From contig NZ_AP022583.1 in NCBI RefSeq assembly GCF_010731635.1, positions 496,001 to 560,000 on the forward strand: a stretch of DNA of 64,000 nt, written 5' to 3'. This document shows, piece by piece, positions 34,464-44,241 of this stretch (position 1 is the first letter of the stretch; each line of letters opens with the position of its first letter). The position numbers and the translations under genes are program-made. The DNA is from Mycobacterium noviomagense. Its GTDB lineage: Bacteria > Actinomycetota > Actinomycetes > Mycobacteriales > Mycobacteriaceae. Under the pieces are notes generated by a model. The model worked only from the letters and a program-made list of their open reading frames with translations, ran no database searches and was not told the DNA's origin.

Positions 34464-35521
34464 AACAGCTCTTTGGCAAGCAATTCCAGGGTCTTTTCCC
34501 GGGCCGGCGCGGTTGCCGGGTCGGTGCCGCGGTGAGCCGAGGCGACCGGGTTGACCATCACCTCGTCGACACCGAACCGCTCGGCGAGCGCCCTCAGCTG
34601 CTCGGCGGCCTCAGCGGGTGTGCCCACCACGGCACGCTTGAGCCCGCTGGCGACGATGCGCTGCTGCTCGGGTGTGAGCTGGTCGGTTTGGGCGTCTTCG
34701 ACTAGTTGCAGCGGCCCGAGCGGCTGCCCCGTGCGCATGCGGGCCAACATGTGCAGATTGGGTAGCATCAAAGCCGTTGCCTCATCGCGGGTTTCGGCCA
34801 CCGCAGCGTTCACCGTCAGAAATGTCGTCGGTTCCGCCGCTAATACGCTGGGCTTGAATTTCGAGCGGTAGACCGCGAGCGCTTCCTCGGTTCCCTTGCC
34901 GGAGAAGTGGTGAGCGAACACGTATGGCAGGCCCTTGGCTGCGGCCAGGTGCGCCGAATACATCGACGACCCGAGCAGCCACAGCCGCGGTTCGCTGACC
35001 GCGGCCGGTGTGGCCTTGAGGATGTAGTCGTGGTTGCGGATCGGAACCCGCACGCCGCGGGCGCTCATCAGCGCCGCCACGTCGTCGAGGTAATCGGGGA
35101 AGTTCTCGATGTCGCGATCGTCGCGGCCGGCTGGGCCGCGCAGCGCCAGCGACGTCACGGGATCCGAGCCCGGGGCTCGGCCGATGCCCAAGTCGATGCG
35201 GCCCGGCGCGGCGGCTTCCAGCAGCGCGAACTGTTCGGCCACCGCGAGCGGGGCGTGGTTGGGCAGCATCACCCCGCCGGAGCCGAGCCGCAGCTGCCTG
35301 GTCTGCGCGGCCAGATAGGCGATCAACACCGGTGGGCTGGTCGCGGCGATCGACGGCATGTTGTGGTGTTCGGCGACCCAGTAGCGGGTGTAGCCCAACC
35401 GGTCCGCGGTCTGCGCCAGCCGCACCGTAGCGGCCAGTGCATCCGATGTCGACTGGTCGGCGCGAACCGGGACAAGATCAAGAACGGACAGTCGCACGAC
35501 GGTGTCAACGCTGCCGCTCAT
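34460..35521 (-). CDS. LLM-class flavin-dependent oxidoreductase
   Basis: 353 aa luciferase-like TIM-barrel monooxygenase. Seen: [14 protein letters not shown] at the N-terminus, [39 protein letters not shown] and [14 protein letters not shown], which are the standard FMN-binding landmarks of the YhbW/alkanal-monooxygenase-like group. In mycobacteria this class may use FMN or F420; sequence alone does not settle it. The ATG at 35521 overlaps the udgB stop, so the two genes are coupled on the minus strand. Confidence 0.88.
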   Translation of the reverse strand: MSGSVDTVVRLSVLDLVPVRADQSTSDALAATVRLAQTADRLGYTRYWVAEHHNMPSIAATSPPVLIAYLAAQTRQLRLGSGGVMLPNHAPLAVAEQFALLEAAAPGRIDLGIGRAPGSDPVTSLALRGPAGRDDRDIENFPDYLDDVAALMSARGVRVPIRNHDYILKATPAAVSEPRLWLLGSSMYSAHLAAAKGLPYVFAHHFSGKGTEEALAVYRSKFKPSVLAAEPTTFLTVNAAVAETRDEATALMLPNLHMLARMRTGQPLGPLQLVEDAQTDQLTPEQQRIVASGLKRAVVGTPAEAAEQLRALAERFGVDEVMVNPVASAHRGTDPATAPAREKTLELLAKELF

Positions 35522-36372
35522 TCGGATAGTCCTGCGATCGTCGCCGCGCGGCCGAAGACGTCGTCGAGCATCGCCGGCGTCAGCTTGCCGGTGAACGTGT
35601 TCTGCTGGCTGGGGTGGTAGCAGCCCAGCAGCACCACCTCGCGCTCATCCGCGCGCAGCGTGGCCGCAGCGCCGTGGCCGAATTGCGGTGACGGCCGGCT
35701 GACTTGTCCGCCAGCGGTGCGCACCATCCGCAGCGCCGCCCGCCATCCAAAACCGCCCAGCGCCACGATCACCCGCACGTCGGCTCCGGCCAGCCGCCAT
35801 TCGGCATCCAGCCATGGCGCGCAGTTGGCCCGCTCGACAGGCGTCGGCGCGTTGTCCGGCGGCACGCACCGCACCGCAGCCACCACCCGGGTGGCATTGA
35901 GCTGCAGGCCGTCAGCGGCGTCGACGCTGATCGGCGAGTTGGCCAGCCCGGCCCGGTGCAGCGCGGCGAACAACACGTCGCCGGAGCGATCGCCGGTGAA
36001 TACCCGCCCGGTGCGGTTGCCGCCGTGCGCCGCCGGCGCCAACCCGACCACCAACACCCTCGGGCGTTCGGCACCCCAGCCCGGAATCGGCCTGCCCCAA
36101 TAGGGTTCGGCGGCAAAAGACCGCCGCTTGGTGATCGCAACCTGCTCGCGCCACTCCACCAGCCGCGGGCACGCGCGGCACACCGACACCACTGCGTCCA
36201 GCTCCGGCACTGATTGGACGGCCTCGGCGAGCGCGACCACCTGCACCGGCGTCGACGCCACCGCGGTCTGGGAAGTCGCGGGATCGCCGGGCCACCCGGT
36301 TCCGGGCGGCACCGGGGACTCGAACAGCGCGGCGGTGCGGGGATGGGCGAGCGTCACCGGTCTACTGTGCAC
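35518..36372 (-). CDS. udgB: family 5 uracil-DNA glycosylase UdgB
   Basis: 284 aa iron-sulfur glycosylase that removes uracil, and also other deaminated bases, from DNA. Motifs: [13 protein letters not shown] and later RCVPPDN and NCAPWL supplying the four [4Fe-4S] cysteines, active-site [16 protein letters not shown], and [16 protein letters not shown] 36372 ([14 protein letters not shown]) fits the known mycobacterial N-terminus, and it leaves room for the divergent efflux gene; an ATG at 36447 would overlap that gene's start. Orthologue of Rv1259. With the deoxyinosine glycosylase 5 kb away, this region is rich in deamination repair. Confidence 0.92.
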   Translation of the reverse strand: MHSRPVTLAHPRTAALFESPVPPGTGWPGDPATSQTAVASTPVQVVALAEAVQSVPELDAVVSVCRACPRLVEWREQVAITKRRSFAAEPYWGRPIPGWGAERPRVLVVGLAPAAHGGNRTGRVFTGDRSGDVLFAALHRAGLANSPISVDAADGLQLNATRVVAAVRCVPPDNAPTPVERANCAPWLDAEWRLAGADVRVIVALGGFGWRAALRMVRTAGGQVSRPSPQFGHGAAATLRADEREVVLLGCYHPSQQNTFTGKLTPAMLDDVFGRAATIAGLSE

Positions 36373-36439
36373 GCCTGGGCTCGCTCGGCAAAAATCGTTC
36401 GCTGCCAGCAGGGGTGCGCTGCTAGATTTCCCCAGTCTC

Positions 36440-37681
36440 ATGCCCACCCCGTCGCGCCGACCGGCTTATCTCATCTTGTTCGCGGCCCTGGCCGCCGCGG
36501 CGGGCAACGGCATCTCACTGGTCACGTTTCCCTGGCTGGTGCTGCAGCGCAACGGCAGCGCCGTCGACGCGTCGATCGTGGCCGGCGCCGCGTCGTTGCC
36601 GCTGCTGTTTTCCACGCTGATCGCCGGCACGACAGTGGATTACCTTGGGCGCCGCCGCGTTTCGATTATCTCCGATGTGCTGTCGGGCAGCACGGTGGCC
36701 GCGGTGCCGGTGCTGGCGATCACCGTGGGTCAGCGGAACATCACGGTCGGGGTCCTCGCGGTGTTGGCCGCGCTGGGCGCGTTGTTCGATCCGGCAGGGA
36801 TCACCGCGCGGGAGTCGATGCTGCCCGAAGCCGCCGCGCGGGCCGGGTGGACGCTGGACCGCACCAACGGTCTCTACGAGGCGATTTTCAACGTCGCCTA
36901 CATCGTCGGCCCGGGGCTCGGTGGCGCGCTGATCGCGACCGTCGGCGGTGTGAACACGATGTGGGTGACGGCCGGGGCTTTCGGCGTCTCCATTGCGGCG
37001 ATCAGCGTGCTGCGGCTGGCCGGGACCGAACCGCCCGCTGAGCGGCCGGAGCGCCCGTGGTCGGGGATGGCCGACGGGGTGCGCTTCGTGTGGGACGTCA
37101 AAGTGTTGCGCACGCTGGCGCTGATCGATCTGGCGATGACCGGGTTGTATTTGCCGATGGAAAGCGTGTTGTTTCCAAAGTACTTCACCGATCGCAAGGA
37201 GCCCGCGCACCTTGGTTGGGTGTTGATGGCGCTGAGCATCGGCGGGTTGGCCGGTGCGTTGGCCTATCCCTTGGTGGTCCGGCGGCTGAGTCGGCGGGCC
37301 ACGCTGTTGGCGGCGACGTTGACGCTTGGGTTGTGCACCGCGTTGATCTCGTTCTTGCCCGCGCTGGCGGTGATCTTGGTGCTGTGCGGGCTGATCGGTC
37401 TGGTCTACGGGCCGATCGCGCCGATCTACAACTACGTGATGCAGACCCGATCGCCGCCGCAGTTGCGGGGCCGCGTGGTCGGTGTCATGACTTCGCTGGC
37501 ATATGCGGCAGGGCCGCTGGGTTTCATGCTGGCCGGTCCACTGACCGATGCCGCAGGGTTGCGGACGACGTTTTTGGTGCTGGCCATTCCGATGACCGTG
37601 ATCGGGCTGGTGTCGCCGGGGTTGCCGTCGCTGCAAGACCTGGATCGCGCGCCGGAGCTGGCCGTCGACCCGAAACCGTAG
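36440..37681 (+). CDS. tap: MFS multidrug efflux protein, Tap-like
   Basis: 413 aa with 12 predicted membrane segments. The family motif between segments 2 and 3 is [15 protein letters not shown], and the repeat in the second half is [12 protein letters not shown]. Corresponds in position and length to Rv1258c (Tap), which exports tetracycline and aminoglycosides using the proton gradient. The start at ATG 36440 was set by the divergent udgB gene, 67 bases away; the open frame extends further upstream through udgB. No WhiB7-type leader was identified, though I cannot exclude one in the short gap. Confidence 0.9.
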   Translation: MPTPSRRPAYLILFAALAAAAGNGISLVTFPWLVLQRNGSAVDASIVAGAASLPLLFSTLIAGTTVDYLGRRRVSIISDVLSGSTVAAVPVLAITVGQRNITVGVLAVLAALGALFDPAGITARESMLPEAAARAGWTLDRTNGLYEAIFNVAYIVGPGLGGALIATVGGVNTMWVTAGAFGVSIAAISVLRLAGTEPPAERPERPWSGMADGVRFVWDVKVLRTLALIDLAMTGLYLPMESVLFPKYFTDRKEPAHLGWVLMALSIGGLAGALAYPLVVRRLSRRATLLAATLTLGLCTALISFLPALAVILVLCGLIGLVYGPIAPIYNYVMQTRSPPQLRGRVVGVMTSLAYAAGPLGFMLAGPLTDAAGLRTTFLVLAIPMTVIGLVSPGLPSLQDLDRAPELAVDPKP

Positions 37682-37690
37682 GATCGGTCC

Positions 37691-39058
37691 GTGGGCGCTG
37701 ATGTGTTGGCCAGCCTGATCGCCGAGCTGCCGGAGGGCACGGTTGTCACCGACCCGGCGATCACCGAGGGCTACCGGCAAGACCGCGCGTTCGACCCGTC
37801 GGCGGGAAAGCCGATGGCGGTGGTGCGGCCCCGTCGCACCGCAGAGGTGCAGACCGTCATGCGCTGGGCCACTGAGCACCGGGTGCCGGTGGTGCCGCGC
37901 GGCGCGGGCACCGGTCTTTCGGGTGGGGCCACCGCCGTGGACGACGGGATCGTGCTGTCGACGGAGAAGATGCGTGACATCGTCGTCGACCCGGTCACCC
38001 GCACCGCGGTGTGCCAGCCGGGGCTGCTCAACGCCGAGGTGAAGAAGACCGTCGCCGAATACGGGCTGTGGTACCCGCCGGACCCGTCGTCGTACGAGAT
38101 CTGCAGCATCGGCGGCAACATCGCCACCAACGCTGGCGGTCTGTGCTGCGTTAAATACGGCGTCACTACTGACTATGTGCTCGGCGTGCAGGTGGTGTTG
38201 GCCGACGGCACCGCGGTGCGGCTCGGCGGCCCCCGGCTGAAGGACGTGGCCGGGCTGTCGCTGACCAAGCTGTTTGTCGGCAGCGAGGGCACGCTCGGCA
38301 TCATCACCGAGGTGACGCTGCGTCTTGTGCCGCCTCAGCAACCGGCGTGCACCGTGGTTGCCAATTTCGCGTCGGTGGAGGCGGCCGCCGAGGCGGTGCT
38401 GGCGGTGAGCGCGCGGCTTCGTCCCGCGATGTTGGAATTCATGGATTCGGTCGCGATCAACGCGGTGGAGGACAAGCTGCGGATGGGCCTGGACCGCGGC
38501 GCCGCCGCGATGCTGCTGGCCTGCTCCGACGAACGGGGCCACGGGGGCCGTGAGGACGCGGACTTCATGGCCGGGGTGTTCAGCGAACGCGGTGCGACCG
38601 AAGTCTTTTCGACAGACGACCCCGAGGAGGGCGAGGCGTTTGTCGCGGCGCGCCGCTTCGCGATCCCCGCCGTGGAGGCGAAGGGACCGCTGCTGCTCGA
38701 AGACGTCGGCGTGCCACTGCCCGCGCTGGCCGACCTGGTGAGCGGTATCGCCGGGATCGCCGCCGAGCGTCAGCTGATGATCTCGGTGATCGCGCACGCC
38801 GGCGACGGCAACACCCATCCGCTGATCGTCCACGACCCGACCGATGCGGCGATGACCAAGCGAGCGCAGCTGGCTTACGGCGAGATCATGGACTTGGCGT
38901 TGCGCCTGGGCGGCACGATCACCGGCGAGCACGGCGTCGGGCGGTTGAAGCGGCCGTGGCTTGCCGACCAGCTGGGGCCGGACGCGATGGCGTTGAACCG
39001 CCGGATCAAAGAAGCGTTGGATCCGCTGGGCATCCTGAACCCGGGTTCGGGAATCTGA
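37691..39058 (+). CDS. FAD-binding oxidase, GlcD/D-lactate dehydrogenase family (Rv1257c orthologue)
   Basis: 455 aa flavoenzyme of the vanillyl-alcohol-oxidase type. FAD-binding motifs VVPRGAGTGLSGGATAVDDG (about residue 72) and SIGGNIATNAGGLCCVKYG (about 138), then GSEGTLGIITEVTLRL; the C-terminal part ends with ITGEHGVGRLKRPW and LDPLGILNPG, as in glycolate and D-2-hydroxyacid dehydrogenases. It should oxidise a 2-hydroxy acid to the 2-oxo acid. It follows tap by 9 bases. Confidence 0.92.
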   Translation: MGADVLASLIAELPEGTVVTDPAITEGYRQDRAFDPSAGKPMAVVRPRRTAEVQTVMRWATEHRVPVVPRGAGTGLSGGATAVDDGIVLSTEKMRDIVVDPVTRTAVCQPGLLNAEVKKTVAEYGLWYPPDPSSYEICSIGGNIATNAGGLCCVKYGVTTDYVLGVQVVLADGTAVRLGGPRLKDVAGLSLTKLFVGSEGTLGIITEVTLRLVPPQQPACTVVANFASVEAAAEAVLAVSARLRPAMLEFMDSVAINAVEDKLRMGLDRGAAAMLLACSDERGHGGREDADFMAGVFSERGATEVFSTDDPEEGEAFVAARRFAIPAVEAKGPLLLEDVGVPLPALADLVSGIAGIAAERQLMISVIAHAGDGNTHPLIVHDPTDAAMTKRAQLAYGEIMDLALRLGGTITGEHGVGRLKRPWLADQLGPDAMALNRRIKEALDPLGILNPGSGI

Positions 39059-39107
39059 ACACGTGCAAACGGTCTTTTGACTGCGCTGCACGAATTAACG
39101 TGGTGAT

Positions 39108-39917
39108 GTGACTGACTCAGCGCTGCCAGTGGAGTTGCGCGACCGCGACCCGCGGTTCATTCGTACGATGCTGCCGACTTTGTGGCTTATGGCGAGCGTC
39201 TGGTTTCGCGCTGAGGTCGACGGCTTCGACAATGTTCCCGACGAGCCGGTGCTGTTCGTCGGCAATCACAGCGGCGGCGGCGCGACGCCCGACACCGCTA
39301 TCTTCCTGCTTGCCTACAACACATACTTCACCGTAGAGGGCCGACCGCTGTACGCCCTGGCGCATGACATCCTCACCAGGACCCCGGGGTTTGGTCCGCT
39401 GATACGCAAGCTCGGAGTCGTGCCCGCCGACCATTCCTGCGCCGAAAAGGTTTTCAACAGCGGCGGTTCGGCGCTGGTCTACCCTGGCGGCGACGTCGAG
39501 GCGCTGCGGCCTTGGCGTGACCGCAACAGAATTGTGTTCTCGGGCCGAAAGGGCTTCCTGCAGCTCGCGCACCGATGCAACGTCAAAATCGTGCCGGTTG
39601 TGGCCACCGGCGGTCACGACACCTTCTTCGTTCTCAACGACGGCCAGCGCACCGCCAAGGCGCTGCGATTGGACAAAGTGACCCGCGTCAAAACTCTGCC
39701 CGTGACGTTCAGCATCCCGTGGGGGCTGTCACCTGTTCCACTGCCGTTTGTTCCGCTGCCGGCAAAGATCCGGGTGCAGGTCCTCGAGCCGATCGACCTC
39801 CGCGCTCGCTTCGGCCATGAGCCCGACTGGGATCAGGCGTACGACTACTTCACCAGCGTCATGCAAGTCGGACTCTCACGGTTGGCCAGTAAAACCGTTG
39901 TGCCGATGATCAGGTAA
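39108..39917 (+). CDS. PlsC-like lysophospholipid acyltransferase
   Basis: 269 aa glycerolipid acyltransferase family. The catalytic His-Asp box appears as VGNHSGGGATPD, with a longer spacing than the usual H-x4-D, and the second box as VYPGGDVEALRP. Similar spacing is seen in a mycobacterial subgroup. One hydrophobic segment near residue 20-35 may anchor it to the membrane. Starts with GTG 39108. Followed after 4 bases by an SRPBCC gene, probably cotranscribed. Acyl donor and acceptor unknown. Confidence 0.82.
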   Translation: MTDSALPVELRDRDPRFIRTMLPTLWLMASVWFRAEVDGFDNVPDEPVLFVGNHSGGGATPDTAIFLLAYNTYFTVEGRPLYALAHDILTRTPGFGPLIRKLGVVPADHSCAEKVFNSGGSALVYPGGDVEALRPWRDRNRIVFSGRKGFLQLAHRCNVKIVPVVATGGHDTFFVLNDGQRTAKALRLDKVTRVKTLPVTFSIPWGLSPVPLPFVPLPAKIRVQVLEPIDLRARFGHEPDWDQAYDYFTSVMQVGLSRLASKTVVPMIR

Positions 39918-39921
39918 GGCG

Positions 39922-40398
39922 ATGGCGCAAACTGTCACGGTCGCCAAGCGCATCCGCCGGCCGTTCGAAGAGGTGAGCGCCTTCGTGGCCGATCCGCACC
40001 GGTTCATCCCGGCACTGGCCACAGTGGGCCGCTGTCAATACATCGGCGACAGCGACCAGGGGCAGCTGTGGGACGTATTTCTGGTGAGCGGAACACTGCA
40101 CCTTGGCGGCCGGGTGCTCGTGACGCACACCGAAGACGGCCGGCTGAGCTGGCGATCGCGGCGCGGAACCCGTCACAGGTTCGAGGGCCGCGTCGAGCGC
40201 GACGGCGACGCATGCCGCATCACCTTGGCCTTGACCTATTCGCTGACCGGCATGGTGATCGCCCGGTTCAACGAACTTATCGGGCGCGGCATCGTGGCCC
40301 GCAACCTGGAAGCCGCTGCCGAGGAGCTGCGCCACCGACTCGAATTCGAGAACGGCAACGTTCCGATCGACAAGTGCGGAGGTCCTCGCTCTTCATAG
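39922..40398 (+). CDS. SRPBCC (START/polyketide-cyclase-like) protein
   Basis: 158 aa small lipid- or ligand-binding fold. Begins with the usual first strand TVTVAKRIRRPFEEVSAFVA, continues with GRLSWRSRRGTRHRFEGRVE and DACRITLALTYSLTG, and ends with an amphipathic helix (ARNLEAAAEELRHRLEFE). Proteins of this fold bind sterols, polyketides or act as chaperones for oxygenases; no catalytic residues can be named. Placed between the acyltransferase and cyp130. Confidence 0.78.
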   Translation: MAQTVTVAKRIRRPFEEVSAFVADPHRFIPALATVGRCQYIGDSDQGQLWDVFLVSGTLHLGGRVLVTHTEDGRLSWRSRRGTRHRFEGRVERDGDACRITLALTYSLTGMVIARFNELIGRGIVARNLEAAAEELRHRLEFENGNVPIDKCGGPRSS

Positions 40399-40507
40399 CC
40401 GTGGGACACCCGAAGACTTCCCAGCAGCCTTGCCCTTAGAACGTGCCCGCGCGGTCAGGTTGACCGGCTGGTTGACAGGCACGCGCCCATTGTCGTATCA
40501 ATAAGAC

Positions 40508-41725
40508 ATGACGGCTCGTTTGTCTCATCGGCTGCGCTTTCAGTTGGCCACCGCCGAGACCTGGGCCGATCCGTGGCCGATGTATCAAGCGCTGCGCGAT
40601 CACGACCCGGTGCACCACGTCGTTCCCGAAAACCGCGCCGACGACGACTACTACGTGCTGTCTCGGCACGCCGATATCTGGGCGGCCGCCCGTGACCACG
40701 AGACGTTCTCGTCAGCGTACGGCTTGACCGTCAACTACGGCGAGCTGGAACTGATTGGGCTGCAGAACAATCCACCGATGGTCATGCAGGATCCGCCCGT
40801 GCACACGGAGTTTCGCAAGCTAGTGGCACGCGGTTTCACGCCGCGCCAGGTCGAGGCAGTGGAACCCAAGGTCCGCGAGTTCGTCGTCGAACGGATCGAA
40901 CGGTTGCGCGCCAACGGCGGCGGCGACATTGTCGCCGAACTGTTCAAGCCGCTGCCGTCGATGGTCGTCGCGCACTACCTGGGCGTCCCCGAAGAGGACC
41001 GCAAGCAGTTCGACGGCTGGACGCAGGCGATCGTCGCGGCCAACACAGCCGAGGGCGGCGTCGCCACCGCCGGGGACGCGGTCGGCTCGATGATGGCCTA
41101 CTTCGCCGAGCTCATCGAGCGTCGCCGCAGCGAACCCGAAGATGACACGATCTCGCATCTGGTGGCGGCCGGCGCCGACGGCGATACCGCCGGCACGTTG
41201 TCGATACTCGCGTTCACCTTCACCATGGTCACCGGCGGCAACGACACCACCACGGGAATGCTAGGCGGGTCAATGCCTTTGCTGCACGAGCGCCCGGACC
41301 AGCGGCGGCTGCTCGTCGACAATCCGGACCTGATCCCCGACGCGGTCGAGGAGTTGTTGCGGCTGACGTCGCCGGTGCAGGGGCTGGCGCGCACCACCAC
41401 CCGTGACGTGACCATCGAGGAAACCACCGTGCCGGCGGGACGAAAAGTCCTGCTGCTGTATGGATCTGGAAACCGAGATGAGCGTCAATACGGCCATGAC
41501 GCCGGCGAGCTGGACGTGACCCGGTGTCCGCGCAACATCCTGACATTCAGCCACGGCGCCCACCATTGCTTGGGCGCGGCCGCGGCGCGGATGCAGTCGC
41601 GGGTCGCGTTGACCGAGCTCCTGGCCCGCTTCCCGGACTTCGAGGTCGACGAATCCGGGATCGTATGGGCCGGCGGCAGTTACGTGCGACGTCCGCTGTC
41701 GGTTCCGTTCACGGTGAAGGCCTGA
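40508..41725 (+). CDS. cyp130: cytochrome P450 CYP130
   Basis: 405 aa haem monooxygenase. All P450 landmarks are present: I-helix FTMVTGGNDTTTGML (about residue 240), ExxR in VEELLRLTSP, and the haem-thiolate loop FSHGAHHCLGAAAAR (Cys about 354). By eye it aligns end to end with M. tuberculosis CYP130 (Rv1256c), including QLATAETWADPWPMYQALRD near the start. The structure of that enzyme is known but its natural substrate is not. The TGA overlaps the ATG of the tetR gene by one base. Confidence 0.95.
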   Translation: MTARLSHRLRFQLATAETWADPWPMYQALRDHDPVHHVVPENRADDDYYVLSRHADIWAAARDHETFSSAYGLTVNYGELELIGLQNNPPMVMQDPPVHTEFRKLVARGFTPRQVEAVEPKVREFVVERIERLRANGGGDIVAELFKPLPSMVVAHYLGVPEEDRKQFDGWTQAIVAANTAEGGVATAGDAVGSMMAYFAELIERRRSEPEDDTISHLVAAGADGDTAGTLSILAFTFTMVTGGNDTTTGMLGGSMPLLHERPDQRRLLVDNPDLIPDAVEELLRLTSPVQGLARTTTRDVTIEETTVPAGRKVLLLYGSGNRDERQYGHDAGELDVTRCPRNILTFSHGAHHCLGAAAARMQSRVALTELLARFPDFEVDESGIVWAGGSYVRRPLSVPFTVKA

Positions 41726-42336
41726 TGGCGGGTAACGACTGGCTGGCCGCCCGGCGCACCGAGGTCGCCGCCGACCGGATCCTCGACGCCGCCGAGCAGC
41801 TGTTCGCCGAACACGACCCGAGCACGGTCGGCATGAACGAGATCGCCGTGGCCGCAGGGTGTTCCCGGGCAACGCTGTACCGCTACTTCGAAAACCGGGA
41901 GGCATTGCGCACCGCTTACGTACACCGCGAGACCTACCGGCTCATGCGGGTGATCAACGAGCGCATCAGCAGTATCGACGACCCGCGAGAACGACTGATC
42001 GCCGGTGTCATGACGACACTGGCCTTGGTTCGCGAAAGCCCTGCTCTGGCTTCGTGGTTCGCGACGACGCAACCACCGATCGGCGGCGAGATGGCCGAGC
42101 ATTCCGAGGTGATCAAGGCGTTAGCCGCGGCCTTCCTCACCTCGCTGGGTCCCGACGACCCGGCCATCGTGGAACGCCGCGCCCGCTGGCTGGTCCGGAT
42201 GATCACGTCGCTGCTGCTGTTCCCGGGCTTGGACGAGGCCGACGAACGGGCAATGATCGAAGAGTTCATCGTCCCGATCGTGACGCCCGCCAAGGCGGCG
42301 GCCGGTCAGGCCGAGGGGCGCCCAACCATCCAATAA
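41725..42336 (+). CDS. TetR-family regulator next to cyp130 (Rv1255c orthologue)
   Basis: 203 aa repressor. The N-terminal helix-turn-helix is standard: DRILDAAEQLFAEHDPSTVG, MNEIAVAAGCSRATLYRYFE. The start ATG 41725 shares a base with the cyp130 stop, so regulator and P450 are made from one message and the regulator likely controls that operon. The last 30 bases overlap the 3' end of the siderophore-interacting-protein gene on the other strand. Confidence 0.9.
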   Translation: MAGNDWLAARRTEVAADRILDAAEQLFAEHDPSTVGMNEIAVAAGCSRATLYRYFENREALRTAYVHRETYRLMRVINERISSIDDPRERLIAGVMTTLALVRESPALASWFATTQPPIGGEMAEHSEVIKALAAAFLTSLGPDDPAIVERRARWLVRMITSLLLFPGLDEADERAMIEEFIVPIVTPAKAAAGQAEGRPTIQ

Positions 42337-43037
42337 GCGCGCGCTGCAATGGATTTCCGCGGTATGCCGTAGTCGTGCGACAGCACCTTGGCTACCGAGC
42401 GCGTGGTGTGGTTGTCGCAGGCGACCCAGCCGAAGTGGTCGCTGGCGTCGAACGCCGCCGATTGGACGGTCTGCACCAGCGCTAGCCCGTCGTTCTTGCG
42501 GTCCACCCACGTGACATCGGTGGCGCGAGCGACCGGCAGGTCTTTGTCGTCGTCGTAGCCGGCCTCCAGAAACACCCGTGCGGGAGCGTCGCCGATCGCG
42601 TCCAGTAGCGAGTTGATCGCCGGCAGTGAGGCGGTGTCACCAACGATCACGTACCCAGCCGGGCGCGCCTCTGGTAGAGCGAACTTGCTGCCCAGCACGG
42701 TTGCCTCGATCGTGTCCCCCGGCTGCGCTTCGCGCGCCCATTGCGACGCGATCCCGTCGTGCAGCGCGAATTCGATGTCCACGGTGTCGGCGGCCGGATC
42801 GGGGTTGACCAGCGTGTAGCCGCGCTGATGCAGCTTGTTCCCCCCGCGGAACCACAACCGCACCCACATCGTCGGGTGCACTGAGTTGTCGGCAAGCAGA
42901 CCGCCCGCATCGAAGTTGAGGCGAACGTAGTGGGGACTGATTTCTTGGCGACCGGTCACGGTGAGCTGGTATTCGCCGGGACGCCACAACTTCAGCACTG
43001 CACCCTGCCAGCCGCGTGAAGCCCTCTGTTCCACCAT
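42306..43037 (-). CDS. siderophore-interacting flavoprotein (SIP/ViuB family)
   Basis: 243 aa FAD-dependent reductase that frees iron from imported ferric siderophores. Landmarks: YQLTVTGRQEISPHYVRLNF, the FAD site HQRGYTLVNPDPAADTVDIE (with the arginine of R-x-Y-T), VLGSKFALPE and the nucleotide-side strand YVIVGDTASLPAINSLLDAI, ending with the SIP signature ARAYWMVGRPSA. ATG 43037 was preferred to ATG 43070 because an iron box lies at 43072-43090 and would otherwise touch the start. Regulation by IdeR is therefore likely: expressed under iron limitation. Confidence 0.88.
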   Translation of the reverse strand: MVEQRASRGWQGAVLKLWRPGEYQLTVTGRQEISPHYVRLNFDAGGLLADNSVHPTMWVRLWFRGGNKLHQRGYTLVNPDPAADTVDIEFALHDGIASQWAREAQPGDTIEATVLGSKFALPEARPAGYVIVGDTASLPAINSLLDAIGDAPARVFLEAGYDDDKDLPVARATDVTWVDRKNDGLALVQTVQSAAFDASDHFGWVACDNHTTRSVAKVLSHDYGIPRKSIAARAYWMVGRPSA

Positions 43038-43071
43038 GACGTCTGGGCACCCTCCGGTTGGGAACGACAAC

Positions 43072-43090
43072 TTAGGGCAGACTAACCTAT
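43072..43090. promoter_or_regulatory. IdeR/DtxR iron box
   Basis: TTAGGGCAGACTAACCTAT matches 15 of 19 positions of the consensus TTAGGTTAGSCTAACCTAA, including both outer half-sites. It lies 34 bases upstream of the siderophore-interacting-protein start and downstream of the acyltransferase stop, so it serves only the former. Iron-loaded IdeR should bind here and repress. Confidence 0.85.
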
Positions 43091-43101
43091 CTTGCTGAGT
43101 G

Positions 43102-44241
43102 TCAGCCCCGAACCCGGGTGAAGCGGTGCAGCAGCCACGCCAGCGGAATGGTGATGACCAAGGTCACGACGAACAGGTTCAGCATGGACCCGGTGTAGAC
43201 CCGGTACCGCAATACCTCGACCATCGCGATCTCCATCGTCACCAGATGGATGAGAAAGATCTCGTACGAGATCTCGCCGAGCCACACCATCGGCCGAGAC
43301 GCCAGCAGCCGGGCATACCAGCCGCGGTCACCCAACCCCAGCGGCGCCACCGCCAGGGCGGCGACCACCGCGTAGAACACGGCCTTGAACAGCGCCTCGG
43401 ACAATCCACTGGGCGTGGTCGTCGGCGCACCGGCAATCGGCGTCGAGGCAATGAAGTAGCAGACCGTCGCCAGCGGTAAGGCTGCGAACGCGTAGCAACG
43501 CGCACCCATCGCCTGCAGCACCGAGAGCATCATGCCGGCGACGAACCACGCCAGATAGGTCGGCAGCCACAGCCGCGAACTGCTGGGCAACCAGTGCGTG
43601 GTGTGCACCAGCACCAGCCAGGCCGGGGTGAGCAACGCCAGTCCCCCCAACGCGGCCAGCAGCAAGATCGGCTGCCAGCGGCGCTGGCACACCACCGACA
43701 ACATCAGGTAAGCCAATAGCGGTAGCACCACATAGAACGCCACTTCCACGGCAAGGCTCCACATTTGGGTGAGACCTTGGTGCAGATACGCGCCCAGGTA
43801 GTTCTTTGTGTAGATCTGGGTCAACGTCAGGTTGCGGAACAGGCCCATCCACGTGTGGCCGGGATTCGGGCGCGCCGTGCGGAAGTGGTAGACGAGGTAG
43901 GCGGCCAGCACGGTGACGATGTAGGCGGGCATGATGCGCCGCACCCGGTGCCACGCGTAGCGGCTCACCGACGGTGGCGGCCCCCCGGTAGCCAGGGACT
44001 TGACCCACGGGCCGAACAGCAGGAAGCCCGACAGCACGAAGAAGATCGGGACACCCATTTCCATCCGGGAACAGATCAGCCCGAAATAGCCGTGGGTGTA
44101 TTTGCCGGTGGTGTAGGCCGAGTGGGTTCCGACGACGAGTAACGCGGCGACGGCGCGGATTCCGGTCAGCGAGGCAACACGATCTACCCCGGCGACTTGT
44201 TCGAGTCCGCCCTGGGCGGTGCTGTCCGTCGACAGGGTCAT
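43102..44241 (-). CDS. acyltransferase-3 family membrane protein (Rv1254 orthologue)
   Basis: 379 aa with about ten membrane segments. Acyltransferase-3 landmarks: RVASLTGIRAVAALLVVGTH (His in the first segment), MEMGVPIFFVLSGFLL and the RVRRIMPAYIVTV helix. These enzymes O-acylate envelope glycans or lipids using cytosolic acyl donors. The start overlaps the deaD stop by 4 bases. Acceptor unknown. Confidence 0.88.
   Translation of the reverse strand: MTLSTDSTAQGGLEQVAGVDRVASLTGIRAVAALLVVGTHSAYTTGKYTHGYFGLICSRMEMGVPIFFVLSGFLLFGPWVKSLATGGPPPSVSRYAWHRVRRIMPAYIVTVLAAYLVYHFRTARPNPGHTWMGLFRNLTLTQIYTKNYLGAYLHQGLTQMWSLAVEVAFYVVLPLLAYLMLSVVCQRRWQPILLLAALGGLALLTPAWLVLVHTTHWLPSSSRLWLPTYLAWFVAGMMLSVLQAMGARCYAFAALPLATVCYFIASTPIAGAPTTTPSGLSEALFKAVFYAVVAALAVAPLGLGDRGWYARLLASRPMVWLGEISYEIFLIHLVTMEIAMVEVLRYRVYTGSMLNLFVVTLVITIPLAWLLHRFTRVRG

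Noticed and set aside
36515..39091. 858-codon open frame on the minus strand
   Set aside because: Lies exactly antisense to the tap and FAD-oxidase genes and is low-complexity (Arg, His, Gln). High-GC third positions keep such shadows open.
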